From Companilactobacillus huachuanensis (GTDB lineage Bacteria > Bacillota > Bacilli > Lactobacillales > Lactobacillaceae): a stretch of 64,000 nt of DNA. Position 1 is the first letter of the stretch. Each line of letters starts with the position of its first letter. Made by a program: the position numbers and the translations under genes. Below, in pieces: positions 1 to 8,351 of this stretch. The DNA is taken from NCBI RefSeq assembly GCF_005404815.1, contig NZ_BJDF01000002.1:1-64000 (forward strand), written 5' to 3'. Below the pieces are notes generated by a model that ran no database searches, was not told the origin of the DNA, and saw only the letters and a program-made list of their open reading frames with translations.

Positions 1-204
1 TAGTCATCTACCTCATTAAGTGGATTATATCAAAAAAGCACCCATAACTGGATGCTTAAAAAACATTATAAATATCTTATGGACTTTTTCAGCAGCCTCG
101 CGAATCGGTGTGGCTTTAACAGTGATACTTATTTCAACACTCTCTTTAAGAAACATTTTCAACAAACTCCTCTAGAATATCGTGATTCATCTAGACATAG
201 ATAG
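1..204 (+). pseudogene. AraC-family regulator remnant, C-terminal end
   Basis: Frame 1 reads a recognisable AraC/XylS DNA-binding end. Residues like SSTSLSGLYQKSTH match the first helix-turn-helix, and LANRCGFNSDTYFNTLFKKH followed by QQTPLEYR matches the second. The stop is at 202-204. The same frame has an in-frame TAG at 1-3, and the linker between the two helix-turn-helix units is about ten residues shorter than usual. This therefore looks like a degraded gene rather than an intact one cut by the window edge. No ribosome binding site is visible. The upstream part lies outside the window, so a sequencing or assembly error cannot be excluded. Confidence 0.6.
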
Positions 205-215
205 CTTAACAACTC

Positions 216-243
216 TTGCAAAATACGATATTTTATCTATAAT
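216..243 (+). promoter_or_regulatory. Promoter of the PTS IIA gene
   Basis: TTGCAA (216-221), a 16-bp spacer and TATAAT (238-243) form a near-consensus sigma-A promoter about 200 bp upstream of the IIA start. A second TATAAT-like hexamer lies at 256-261. Confidence 0.6.
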
Positions 244-259
244 TGTATTAACGCGTATA

Positions 260-274
260 ATGTAAGCGCATTAG
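260..274 (+). promoter_or_regulatory. cre-like site (CcpA), candidate
   Basis: TGTAAGCGCATTAG lies just downstream of the -10 box. It matches the left half and central CG of the catabolite-responsive element (TGNAANCGNNNNCA) but lacks the terminal CA. Its roadblock position would suit carbon catabolite repression. This is a candidate only. Confidence 0.3.
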
Positions 275-440
275 CAATTTTATATCGTGGTTTTGGTTCA
301 CAATGACAGTTTCGAAATCGTTCTTTGAGGAGTTTCGTAATTCAATTAATTACAGCGACTTCAATTTAAACCTTTTTTGGCGTCAAAGAGATCATTTGTC
401 ACTCATTATATTGCTAAGTATTTCAAGGAGGAAGATTAAA

Positions 441-920
441 ATGGGATTGTTCTCTAGAAAAAAGGTTGACGAATTCGTTGCTCCAGCAAAGGGTGAACTG
501 ATTCATTTGGATAAAGTCAGTGATCCAGTTTTCTCACAAAAACTTATGGGCGATGGATTTGCTGTTAATCCTAGTGCTAATGAAATTGTTGCTCCAATCG
601 GCGGAATTATCGGAACTGTTTTTCCAACAAAGCATGCTTTAATGATTACTAGTGACCATGGTCTGGAAGTAATGTTGCACTTAGGTATTGATACAGTTGA
701 ATTAAAAGGTAAACCTTTTGAGGTCTTCGTTAGTGAAGGTGACACTGTTAAAACTGGTCAAAAACTGGCAACTATGGATCTTCAACAAATTAAGGATTCA
801 GGCAAAGAAACCTCTATTATGGCAATCATAACTAATTCTGATGCTGTTAAAGATATGGGTGACTTTGATGAAAAATCTGTTAATACTGGTGATGACGTTC
901 TTAAAATTGATGTCAAATAG
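441..920 (+). CDS. PTS glucose-type IIA component
   Basis: This 159-residue single-domain EIIA of the glucose family is a cytoplasmic phosphocarrier that takes phosphate from HPr and passes it to a membrane IIB/IIC. The family fold is evident from APAKGELIHL near the N-terminus, then TKHALMITSDHG and VMLHLGIDTVELKG. By family alignment His65 and His80 are the two active-site histidines, His80 being the phosphorylated one. The ATG at 441 is chosen over an upstream ATG at 303 because AAGGAGG sits directly before it and homology begins there. The gene stands alone with its own promoter, cre-like site and terminator, so its sugar partner cannot be read from context. It could serve several IIBC proteins. 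Confidence 0.9.
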   Translation: MGLFSRKKVDEFVAPAKGELIHLDKVSDPVFSQKLMGDGFAVNPSANEIVAPIGGIIGTVFPTKHALMITSDHGLEVMLHLGIDTVELKGKPFEVFVSEGDTVKTGQKLATMDLQQIKDSGKETSIMAIITNSDAVKDMGDFDEKSVNTGDDVLKIDVK

Positions 921-934
921 AGTAAATTATCTGA

Positions 935-961
935 GTTAGGGGATTCCCTAGCTTTTTTTTT
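935..961 (+). terminator. Intrinsic terminator after PTS IIA
   Basis: A seven-pair stem GTTAGGG/CCCTAGC with loop GATT is followed by nine T. It ends the IIA transcript 15 bp past the stop. Confidence 0.85.
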
Positions 962-1012
962 ACCTAAAAGTTTTCAAAATGTATAATTAATATAACAAAA
1001 GGAGGTTTTAAC

Positions 1013-1840
1013 ATGGTAAAGATTCCTTACTTAGCTGGCTTTGATGCATATTTGAAGACCAGACATATTTCACCCAAGGCTCATACGGAATATATGAACT
1101 CTCTGAACGATTTTTTCAACTTCACGATTCAACATAATAATGATTATAAAATTTCTGAAGATATCAAAGATGTTCACGAAATGGATGTTAGATTATTTAA
1201 GAATTTTATGATTGATAATTTACACCTATCGGCCAGTACTATTAACAAAGTCATCAGTAATCTCAACGTCTATTTTAAATACCTCTTCAGCGTCAAAAAA
1301 ACGTCCGAGATTCCCACTTTAACTATCACTAGTGTCACAGTACCAAAACAGTCAGACTTTCCTGTAGTGGTCTTTTTAAAGCTCCCCTACTATTTAAAAA
1401 CTAATTTAAGTATCTACACTCGTTTATTAATTCTGATCATAGCGAAAGGTTTCAATTATAAGGAAGCTATGGCACCTGATTTCTATCAGAAGTTCAATCA
1501 AGTTCAATTCGATGATGCTGAAAAGGAATTCTTAAATTTATACAAAACGTACATCGAACCATATCGCTCATATTGGAATAATGATAATCTATTCTTAAGT
1601 CGTAATCGCGGGGCCAATACACCGCTATTGACTATTCCAGCCATTCATCGTGACCTTAAACGAGATAGTGAAGCAACTAGTTTGGACTTGTCACCTAAGA
1701 AACTCTATACGACCTTCATTCTCCTAGCATTAAGTACCCACGACTTAACCGCTGATCAGCAACGGTCACTGGATGCATTAGATACACCGTCATTAATGTA
1801 CTATCGTCGCCTTAAGCGTGAGACAAATTTTGATATATAG
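1013..1840 (+). CDS. Tyrosine recombinase-like protein, probably inactive
   Basis: The 275-residue protein has a phage-integrase SAM-like core-binding domain over about residues 5-100: FDAYLKTRHISPKAH, then LSASTINKVISNLNVYFKYLF. The C-terminal half has the length of a catalytic domain but lacks the expected residues. The usual G-R-x-S-E arginine region reads GFNYKEA, there is no HxxR box, and only a tyrosine pair near LMYYRR remains. The protein probably binds DNA without strand transfer, as some XerC/XerD-like paralogues of lactic bacteria appear to. A strong AAAGGAGG precedes the ATG. The LOG-family gene follows after 11 bp, so the two are probably cotranscribed. Its biological role is not evident. 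Confidence 0.75.
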   Translation: MVKIPYLAGFDAYLKTRHISPKAHTEYMNSLNDFFNFTIQHNNDYKISEDIKDVHEMDVRLFKNFMIDNLHLSASTINKVISNLNVYFKYLFSVKKTSEIPTLTITSVTVPKQSDFPVVVFLKLPYYLKTNLSIYTRLLILIIAKGFNYKEAMAPDFYQKFNQVQFDDAEKEFLNLYKTYIEPYRSYWNNDNLFLSRNRGANTPLLTIPAIHRDLKRDSEATSLDLSPKKLYTTFILLALSTHDLTADQQRSLDALDTPSLMYYRRLKRETNFDI

Positions 1841-1851
1841 AAAGTGAAACT

Positions 1852-2421
1852 ATGGAAAATATTGCAGTATACTGTGGTGCTGCCACAGGTAATGATGAAA
1901 TTTATTCACTTGGCGCCAAAAAGTTAGGCCAGTGGATCGTCGAAAATAATTATGGTTTAACATACGGTGGTGGACGTTTCGGTTTAATGGGCGTTGTCGC
2001 TGACAGTGTCTTAGAGAATAACGGCTTTGTCCACGGTATTATTACCAAAGAATTAGCTAGTCGTGAGCTATCACATAATACCCTATCCAAACTGGATATC
2101 GTTTCTGATATGTCCGAACGCAAGCAGGCTATGTTGAATGACTCGGTAGCTAATATTGCTCTGCCAGGTGGTCCGGGAACGTTAGAGGAAATCTCTGAGG
2201 CTTTCTCTTGGACGATTGTTGGTGACAGCACTAATCCTTGTATCTTCTATAACGTTGACAACTATTATGACGAATTGGCAAGTTTCTTCGACTCAATGAC
2301 TGCCAAAGGTTTTATGGAGGAACAAACCCGTAAGACCTTGCTATTCAGCGATTCCCTACCAGAAATTGGTGAATTTATCAAATCATATACGCCTCCAACA
2401 TTAAGAAATTACGAGAAATAA
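1852..2421 (+). CDS. LOG family protein (TIGR00730-type nucleotide phosphoribohydrolase)
   Basis: The 189-residue Rossmann-like protein carries the family signatures: YGGGRFGLMG at residues ~39-48 and the LPGGPGTLEE catalytic and nucleotide-binding motif at ~103-112. LOG-family enzymes cleave nucleoside 5'-monophosphates to the free base and ribose 5-phosphate. They were long mis-annotated as lysine decarboxylases. The exact physiological substrate in lactobacilli is not established. The gene is preceded by the inactive recombinase homologue with an 11-bp gap and only a weak GAAAGTG ribosome site, which suggests translational coupling or cotranscription. Confidence 0.85.
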   Translation: MENIAVYCGAATGNDEIYSLGAKKLGQWIVENNYGLTYGGGRFGLMGVVADSVLENNGFVHGIITKELASRELSHNTLSKLDIVSDMSERKQAMLNDSVANIALPGGPGTLEEISEAFSWTIVGDSTNPCIFYNVDNYYDELASFFDSMTAKGFMEEQTRKTLLFSDSLPEIGEFIKSYTPPTLRNYEK

Positions 2422-2450
2422 TTGAGCATATTATTTAACTAGTATTTAAA

Positions 2451-2508
2451 AAGGAGTTATATTCTAACCGTCAGATAGATAGAAAATATCTGACGAAATA
2501 TACTCCTT
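2451..2508. repeat. Interrupted inverted repeat, no T-run
   Basis: Outer arms AAGGAGT/ACTCCTT and ATATT/AATAT, and inner arms CGTCAGATA/TATCTGACG (2469-2477 and 2487-2495), surround a 9-nt loop. No T tract follows, so it is not an ordinary terminator. It lies downstream of the LOG gene. I see no second copy in the window. Confidence 0.6.
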
Positions 2509-2622
2509 AGATATACATGAAAATGTGATTTTCTCATTAATACTACATAAAATAAATATCCTCCCAATTTTGTATAGTTAATAAAATAGACCAATCAACC
2601 TAAAAACTCTCTGATATATAAC

Positions 2623-2657
2623 AAAAACACGTTGGAATCAATTTCCAACGTGTTTTT
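2623..2657. terminator. Bidirectional terminator between LOG gene and glcU
   Basis: A perfect 15-bp stem AAAAACACGTTGGAA/TTCCAACGTGTTTTT has A and T tracts on both sides. It lies 12 bp past the glcU-like stop and serves the convergent genes. Confidence 0.85.
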
Positions 2658-2669
2658 GTTTGCTTATTA

Positions 2670-3560
2670 TTATAATAACGTCGTAACACTACCAGCAATT
2701 ACAACTAGGACTAAACCACTTAAGATAAAGCCCATTTCTTTTTTTGTTTTCTTTTCATGTAAGACATAAATTCCACCAAGTGTGGCAATAACAACATTCA
2801 TCTGCGAAAGGATGAAGCCAGTTGCTAAACCATTAACGGAAGGTCTTGCTGAGATCAAGTAAGTTAAAGCAGCAAAGGCAAAGAAGAAACCACTAACAAT
2901 ATTAGTATATGAACTCCTTGTTTTAAATGGCTTTTCAGCACGATTACCCTTCGTAGCAACGGCAAAGACTGTTGCGACTACCGTCATACCTAAAGCTTGT
3001 GGTAGGAAAGCCGAGAAGCCACTGACGCTGATTGCTTGTGGGAATGCTGAGTAACCAAGATAACCAATTTCAGCACAGGCTACTAGCAAAACACCTTTAA
3101 CAGCATTCATCCCGCCATCTTCTTTGGGCAGCTTTTTCTCACTATATGTCGTTAACCAAACACCGAAGATGATCAAAATGATAGCTGAGAAACCAATTAA
3201 CTTGGCATTACCTGTCGCACACTCACCTAGCACGATAACACTCCAAAGTGAAGCTCCAACCAATTGGAAGCCAGTTGAAACTGGCATGGTTCTAGAAACA
3301 CCCATCTCCGCGAAAGCATAAAATACTAAGATTTGACCTGCTGACCAAAAAACACCTGATAAAAAGGTAAATAGAAAGGCTTTTCCCGTCAACATTGGTG
3401 TCTGGCGAACTAAGGCAACTATAATGGCAAAAATCAAGGTACCATAAGTTGTTCCCAAAATTTGATTAACTGGCTTACCACCGAATTTACCGGTTAAGAT
3501 TGGGAATAGTCCCCATCCAATCATTGGCATAAGACCAATTAATAGATTTAATGCATTCAT
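2670..3560 (-). CDS. glcU: GRP-family sugar uptake protein (GlcU/RbsU type)
   Basis: The 296-residue integral membrane protein has about ten hydrophobic segments and the glucose/ribose porter family look: an N-terminus with LIGLMPMIGWGLFP, then GGKPVNQ, FWSAGQ and STGFQLVGASLW. Family members are non-PTS proton-coupled sugar permeases (glucose in GlcU, ribose in RbsU), and the substrate cannot be fixed from sequence alone. GGGAG lies just upstream of the ATG. A consensus-like promoter with an overlapping cre-like site (3643-3672) suggests carbon control. The gene is monocistronic and ends at the shared terminator. Confidence 0.85.
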   Translation of the reverse strand: MNALNLLIGLMPMIGWGLFPILTGKFGGKPVNQILGTTYGTLIFAIIVALVRQTPMLTGKAFLFTFLSGVFWSAGQILVFYAFAEMGVSRTMPVSTGFQLVGASLWSVIVLGECATGNAKLIGFSAIILIIFGVWLTTYSEKKLPKEDGGMNAVKGVLLVACAEIGYLGYSAFPQAISVSGFSAFLPQALGMTVVATVFAVATKGNRAEKPFKTRSSYTNIVSGFFFAFAALTYLISARPSVNGLATGFILSQMNVVIATLGGIYVLHEKKTKKEMGFILSGLVLVVIAGSVTTLL

Positions 3561-3642
3561 TAATTAAAACTCCCTTTTGAAACTCTCGAATTAAAACCAA
3601 TCGGACTCACCAAAGTAAAATTGGTTTTTGGACAATGCAAGT

Positions 3643-3672
3643 ATTATATCAGAAAGACGAATACGTTTTCAA
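3643..3672 (-). promoter_or_regulatory. glcU promoter with overlapping cre-like site
   Basis: On the minus strand TTGAAA (3667-3672), an 18-bp spacer and TATAAT (3643-3648) form a promoter. TGAAAACGTATTCG (3658-3671) resembles a CcpA operator except at its last two positions, and it overlaps the -35 box. The leader between promoter and gene also contains arms ATTGGTTTT/AAAACCAAT that could form a hairpin. Confidence 0.5.
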
Positions 3673-3809
3673 GATTTACATAATATTTATTACTCATCTT
3701 TCACTGATTATTTTTTAATTTCTTAACCAGAGTCTTGATAATAAACCGCATGAGTTAATCTTAGCCTATTAAGACAAATAGAAATAGTCGATTTCAACGA
3801 AATCCAAAA

Positions 3810-3850
3810 AAAATAAACCCTCAATTCATTAGAAATTGAGGGTTTATTTT
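3810..3850. terminator. Terminator after ppaC
   Basis: A 17-bp perfect stem AAAATAAACCCTCAATT with its complement has an A tract on the plus strand, which is a U tract for the minus-strand ppaC transcript. Confidence 0.85.
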
Positions 3851-3883
3851 CAGCTTCTGAATGAAGCTGCTTTCATAATTTAA

Positions 3884-4822
3884 TTAATCAAATTGTTCTG
3901 TTAGTGGAGGAACAACTTGCTTCTTACGTGATACAACACCAGGTAAAGCAGCTTTATTATCTGAAACTTTAGTATTTAGAGCTGTTTCAAACTTGGCAAC
4001 TGCATCATCAGTACCGATGATAATACCAGTTGTGTCACTTGTAAGAATGTTAGTGATCAATAATACAAATAATCCATAGCCATTCTTGTCATTTTCAGCC
4101 TTAATATCATTAACAAAGTCATCTTCACGTTTCAAAGTATCGTTAACGTCAACTGTATTTACTTGAGCAACACGGACATTTGTACCATTCATATCAAAAC
4201 TCTTGGCATCCATGTCGATAAGTTCTTGGGTTGTCTTGCTGTCTAAGTTAGTACCAGCCTTTAACATTTCAAGACCATATGATTCATAATCGATACCAGC
4301 AGTTTCAGAAAGACTCTTCAAAGCATCACGGTCAACTTCTGTAGTTGTTGGTGATTTCAATAGTAATGTATCTGAAATGATCGATGAGGCCATGATAGCA
4401 GCAATTTGACTAGGAATCTCGATTTCATCTTCAAGGTACATCTCCCAGATAATTGTACTTACACAACCAACTGGTTCAGCACGATAATATAATGGCAATT
4501 TAGTTTCAAAGTTAGCAATACGGTGATGGTCAACAACGTGGGTAACTTCAACGTCTCTGATGTCAGAAACACTTTGTTGTTCTTCGTTGTGATCAACAAG
4601 CATAACTTTCTTAACCTCACCATTAATGGCTGAAATAATACGTGGATACTTAACATTGAAATGATCGTAAACAAACTTTGTCTCTAGGTTAGGTTCACCT
4701 AAAGCAACAGCTTCAGTGTTGTAACCTAATTTATTTTGTAGATATGAATAAGCAATAGCTGCTGAAACAGCATCTGTATCAGGATTCTTGTGTCCAAATA
4801 CTAATTCTTTTTCCTTTGGCAT
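3884..4822 (-). CDS. ppaC: Manganese-dependent inorganic pyrophosphatase
   Basis: The 312-residue family II (DHH) pyrophosphatase hydrolyses cytoplasmic PPi to drive biosynthesis. The metal ligands sit in FGHKNPDTDAVSAA near residue 9-22, in a second Asp-containing motif, and in the DHHR motif around residue 97. The C-terminal DHHA2 substrate domain ends with SRKKQVVPPL, which carries the conserved Ser-Arg-Lys. Length is typical. A ribosome site (AAAGGGG) lies 9-10 bp before the ATG. The LysR-type gene ends 15 bp upstream, so ppaC may be read from the same transcript. It terminates at the 3810-3850 hairpin. Confidence 0.95.
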   Translation of the reverse strand: MPKEKELVFGHKNPDTDAVSAAIAYSYLQNKLGYNTEAVALGEPNLETKFVYDHFNVKYPRIISAINGEVKKVMLVDHNEEQQSVSDIRDVEVTHVVDHHRIANFETKLPLYYRAEPVGCVSTIIWEMYLEDEIEIPSQIAAIMASSIISDTLLLKSPTTTEVDRDALKSLSETAGIDYESYGLEMLKAGTNLDSKTTQELIDMDAKSFDMNGTNVRVAQVNTVDVNDTLKREDDFVNDIKAENDKNGYGLFVLLITNILTSDTTGIIIGTDDAVAKFETALNTKVSDNKAALPGVVSRKKQVVPPLTEQFD

Positions 4823-4837
4823 GTGTACTATACCCCT

Positions 4838-5806
4838 TTATAAAATTTTTCTTGAAGATTTAAGCCGATCAATATAACTCACTTTATCTAAGAAGTTATC
4901 CCACTCACTCAAAAATTCTTGAATTCGTGGAATCTTCTCTTTATCTTCCCGATATACAAATGATAAATCACTTGATATGGCCGGTTCAAGTGGTGTTTGA
5001 TAAAGTTTAAACATTGATTGATGTGCAATACAAAAACTCAATGGTAGAACCGTATAAACGTCTTCTGACTCTTGAGCAAACTTCAAAAGTTGATACGGTG
5101 AAGAGAATCTGGCAACAACTTGTGGATCATCAACTAATGCATCCCTAAGTCGTTCCCGTAACAACTCTGAAAAATAGTAAGTTTTCAAATAAGTAGCCCA
5201 AGGCTTACTGATAGCGTCCTTGTAACAAACGGATTCTCTCTTACTGAATTTTTCATTATTATGAATCAACATAATATTATCACTGATAATCTTTTTAGAC
5301 TTGTAAATTTTCCAACTTTTGATATTTTTATCAGGCAAATACATGATAGCCATATCAATTTGGTTATTCTGAATATTGTCCCAAAGTTCCTTACGTGTCA
5401 AAAGATTTAAATCGATCACAACATTAGGGTTGATACGATTGTATTCAACAATAAAGTCTTCAATTACGATTGATTCAGCTGTTGAAAGTAATCCAATACT
5501 GATTGTACCGCTTTTTTCTGAAGAAGCTTGTTGAATGTGATCTGTTACATTATTGATCAGATCAAACATCTGATGTGTTGCTTTGAGCAATGACGTTCCG
5601 GCATCGGTTAAATAAATCTTCTTTCCAACACTGTAAAACAATGGTGCACCAACGACACGTTCGATTTTTTTGATCTGTTGTGTCAAAGCAGGCTGCGTTA
5701 TTCCTAATAACTGTGCCGTTTTCGTATAACTCATATTCTTAGTTAGTTCGTCAAAATAGTTTAAAGCTTTGGAGCTAAAGACCCTTCTTGATTTTTCGTC
5801 CAGCAA
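4838..5806 (-). CDS. LysR-family transcriptional regulator
   Basis: The protein has 322 residues when read from a TTG at 5806, which lies 9 bp after AGGAGG. An upstream ATG (5854) would add 16 residues that do not belong to the family. The N-terminal winged helix-turn-helix contains NMSYTKTAQLLGITQPALTQQIKKIE, shown here in part: SYTKTAQLLGITQPALTQQI. The C-terminal part is a LysR substrate-binding domain (STAESIVIEDFI onwards). The effector is unknown. The gene sits 15 bp upstream of ppaC, and control of ppaC is possible but unproven. Confidence 0.85.
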   Translation of the reverse strand: MLDEKSRRVFSSKALNYFDELTKNMSYTKTAQLLGITQPALTQQIKKIERVVGAPLFYSVGKKIYLTDAGTSLLKATHQMFDLINNVTDHIQQASSEKSGTISIGLLSTAESIVIEDFIVEYNRINPNVVIDLNLLTRKELWDNIQNNQIDMAIMYLPDKNIKSWKIYKSKKIISDNIMLIHNNEKFSKRESVCYKDAISKPWATYLKTYYFSELLRERLRDALVDDPQVVARFSSPYQLLKFAQESEDVYTVLPLSFCIAHQSMFKLYQTPLEPAISSDLSFVYREDKEKIPRIQEFLSEWDNFLDKVSYIDRLKSSRKIL

Positions 5807-5899
5807 TAAAAGAATCCTCCTAGGTATTTGTGAAGTAAAAAATAATATATTCAATAAGTTAATAATACTATATTAAATTAATCTATGCCGTTTATATTA

Positions 5900-8341
5900 T
5901 TATTTTTCTGCAATTTCTTTCACAAATCTCACTGGATTACCATCGATTGCTGGGTCCATAACGAAGGATCCATTAGAATAGCGATCAGTACTTTGATGAC
6001 TTGCTCGATCAATTTCAATTTGTTTATTTGTATCGGTAATAACTGAAATGTCCATTTCATTGGAAACATTTGTTACAAGAGTAATTCGATGTGGCTGGCG
6101 TTTCAATTCACGCAACGTTAAGACACCACGACGAGCACGGCTTGTAACTGGAATTTCTGACAGTTTCATTTGTTTATATGAACCACGTTGCGTCAAAACT
6201 GCAATCTTATCATTTTCATCAGTGGCCATAAAGTATCCGGCTATGGCATCGTCATCTTTTAGACTAACGAATTTAACACCGATAGCTTTACCACTAACAA
6301 CAGGTACCTCGGTAATTGGGAACGCTGAAGCATATGAGTGTTTTGTAAAGACATAGATCAAGTTGCTTGCATCAACTGGCACATAATAGATATCCATTAC
6401 TCGAGCATCAGCTGATTTCAACTTACAATATTTTGAAGCCCGAGATTTATATGTTCGTCCAGGCATGAGATCACTGAATGCAACTTGTTTGATGTAATTT
6501 TCTGATGTTGCTGCCAAAAAATTGCCAGTTTCTTTCAAATCCTTGAAAACAAAGGCTTTTAGAATCGATTCATCCGCATCCAGTCCAATTTCTTGAGACA
6601 AATGCGAACCCATATCTTTCCAACGACTATCTTCAATTTCAAAGATTTGTCGATAGATCAAATTCCCTTTGTCAGTAAAGACAAACAAGTGATCCAACGT
6701 ATTGACGTTTTCATCAATAATTGGATAATCTTCGTCTTTCAATCCGTTGTTGTCTCCCGTTGATGCTTGATAAGAACGTAAACTGCTTCGCTTAACATAG
6801 CCATCATGACTAACTAGCAAACGAACATCTTCACTCGCAACCATGACACGAGTATCAACTTCAATTTCTTCGACCTTATCTTGAATCTTAGTTCGACGGT
6901 CATCAGCATAATTCTTACGGACTTCCAAAATTTCTTTTTTGATTACTTTGGTCAAAGTAGCATGATCATCAATAATTTTATTCAATGATGTAATTTGACT
7001 TCTGAGACCTTTGTCTTCTTTTTGTAACTCAGTAACATCGGTATTAGTTAAACGATAAAGTTGTAGGGAAACAATGGCTTCAGCTTGTTCTTCAGTAAAT
7101 TGATACTCTTTTACTAAATTATTTTTTGCATCAGACTTGTTTTTACTGCCACGGATGGTCTTAATAACTTTATCCAAAATTGACAAGGCCTTAATTAAAC
7201 CTTCGACAATGTGCAGACGTTTCTTAGCTTTTGCCAAGTCAAATTGACTACGACGTAAGACGACGTCCTCTTGATGTTTAATATATTCCTTCAGTATTTG
7301 AACTAAACCGACCTGTTGAGGACGCATGTCAGCAATTGCAACCATGTTAAAGTTGTATGAAATTTGTAAATCGGTATTTTTGAAGAGGTAATTCAAAATA
7401 CCATTAGCATCTACATCCCGTTTCAACTCAACAACAATTGACAGACCTTGACGGTCACTTTCGTCACGAACTTCAGCAATACCGTCAACGCGCTTCAAAA
7501 CACGCATTTCATCCATCTTTTTAACTAATAGTGCTTTATTAACCTCATAAGGGATCTCAGTAATCACTATCTGTGACTTGTGACCACGAATCTCTTGAAT
7601 ATTAGTCTTAGATCTCAAGTAAACTTTTCCGCGACCGGTACGATAAGCATCCCTGATACCATCTTTACCTTGTAGGATACCGCCTGTTGGAAAATCAGGA
7701 CCCTTAACAATTTGCATGAGTTCATCCAACGTAACGTCAGGCTTATCAATCATTTTGATTGTAGCATCAATGACCTCACCCAAGTTATGTGGTGGAATTT
7801 CAGTCGCATAGCCTGCAGAAATTCCAGTTGCACCATTAACTAATAAGTTAGGAAAGCGGGCAGGTAAAACCTTTGGTTCCTTTTCAGTATCATCAAAGTT
7901 CCATTCTTCATCAACGGTATCTTTATTGATATCACGTAACATTTCACCAGAAATTTTACTTAAACGTGCTTCGGTATAACGCATGGCGGCCGGTGGATCA
8001 CCATCCATTGAACCGTTATTACCGTGCATTTCAATTAAGGGATTACGTAATTTCCAGTCTTGAGACAAACGAACCATGGCTTCATAGATTGATGAATCAC
8101 CATGGGGGTGAAAATTACCCATGACATTACCAACACCCTTGGCCGACTTTCTAAAGCCTTTGTCATAAGTATTGCCATCCAAAAACATTGAATACAAAAT
8201 TCTTCGTTGAACCGGTTTTAAACCATCACGAATATCTGGCAAAGCTCGCTCTTGAATAATTGATTTTGAATATCTCGCAAATCGATCTCCCATGATTTTT
8301 TCGAGCGAGATATCTTGAATTTTAGGAGAATTTTCAGTCAC
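5900..8341 (-). CDS. parC: DNA topoisomerase IV subunit A
   Basis: The 813-residue breakage-reunion subunit decatenates chromosomes together with ParE. The catalytic-tyrosine region is visible near residue 120 (AAMRYTEARLSKI), preceded by the quinolone-determining stretch with HPHGDSSIYEAMVRLSQ. The C-terminal part is a beta-pinwheel domain, as in ParC rather than GyrA. The start codon is GTG, with AGGTG 7 bp upstream and a 10-bp gap after parE, so the two subunits are made from one message. I see no strong terminator directly after the stop. Confidence 0.97.
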   Translation of the reverse strand: MTENSPKIQDISLEKIMGDRFARYSKSIIQERALPDIRDGLKPVQRRILYSMFLDGNTYDKGFRKSAKGVGNVMGNFHPHGDSSIYEAMVRLSQDWKLRNPLIEMHGNNGSMDGDPPAAMRYTEARLSKISGEMLRDINKDTVDEEWNFDDTEKEPKVLPARFPNLLVNGATGISAGYATEIPPHNLGEVIDATIKMIDKPDVTLDELMQIVKGPDFPTGGILQGKDGIRDAYRTGRGKVYLRSKTNIQEIRGHKSQIVITEIPYEVNKALLVKKMDEMRVLKRVDGIAEVRDESDRQGLSIVVELKRDVDANGILNYLFKNTDLQISYNFNMVAIADMRPQQVGLVQILKEYIKHQEDVVLRRSQFDLAKAKKRLHIVEGLIKALSILDKVIKTIRGSKNKSDAKNNLVKEYQFTEEQAEAIVSLQLYRLTNTDVTELQKEDKGLRSQITSLNKIIDDHATLTKVIKKEILEVRKNYADDRRTKIQDKVEEIEVDTRVMVASEDVRLLVSHDGYVKRSSLRSYQASTGDNNGLKDEDYPIIDENVNTLDHLFVFTDKGNLIYRQIFEIEDSRWKDMGSHLSQEIGLDADESILKAFVFKDLKETGNFLAATSENYIKQVAFSDLMPGRTYKSRASKYCKLKSADARVMDIYYVPVDASNLIYVFTKHSYASAFPITEVPVVSGKAIGVKFVSLKDDDAIAGYFMATDENDKIAVLTQRGSYKQMKLSEIPVTSRARRGVLTLRELKRQPHRITLVTNVSNEMDISVITDTNKQIEIDRASHQSTDRYSNGSFVMDPAIDGNPVRFVKEIAEK

Positions 8342-8351
8342 TATTTATCAC

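Noticed and set aside
303-440. 46-residue N-terminal extension of the PTS IIA frame
   Set aside because: Strong AAGGAGG lies directly before ATG 441, homology starts there, and the extension is unlike any IIA.
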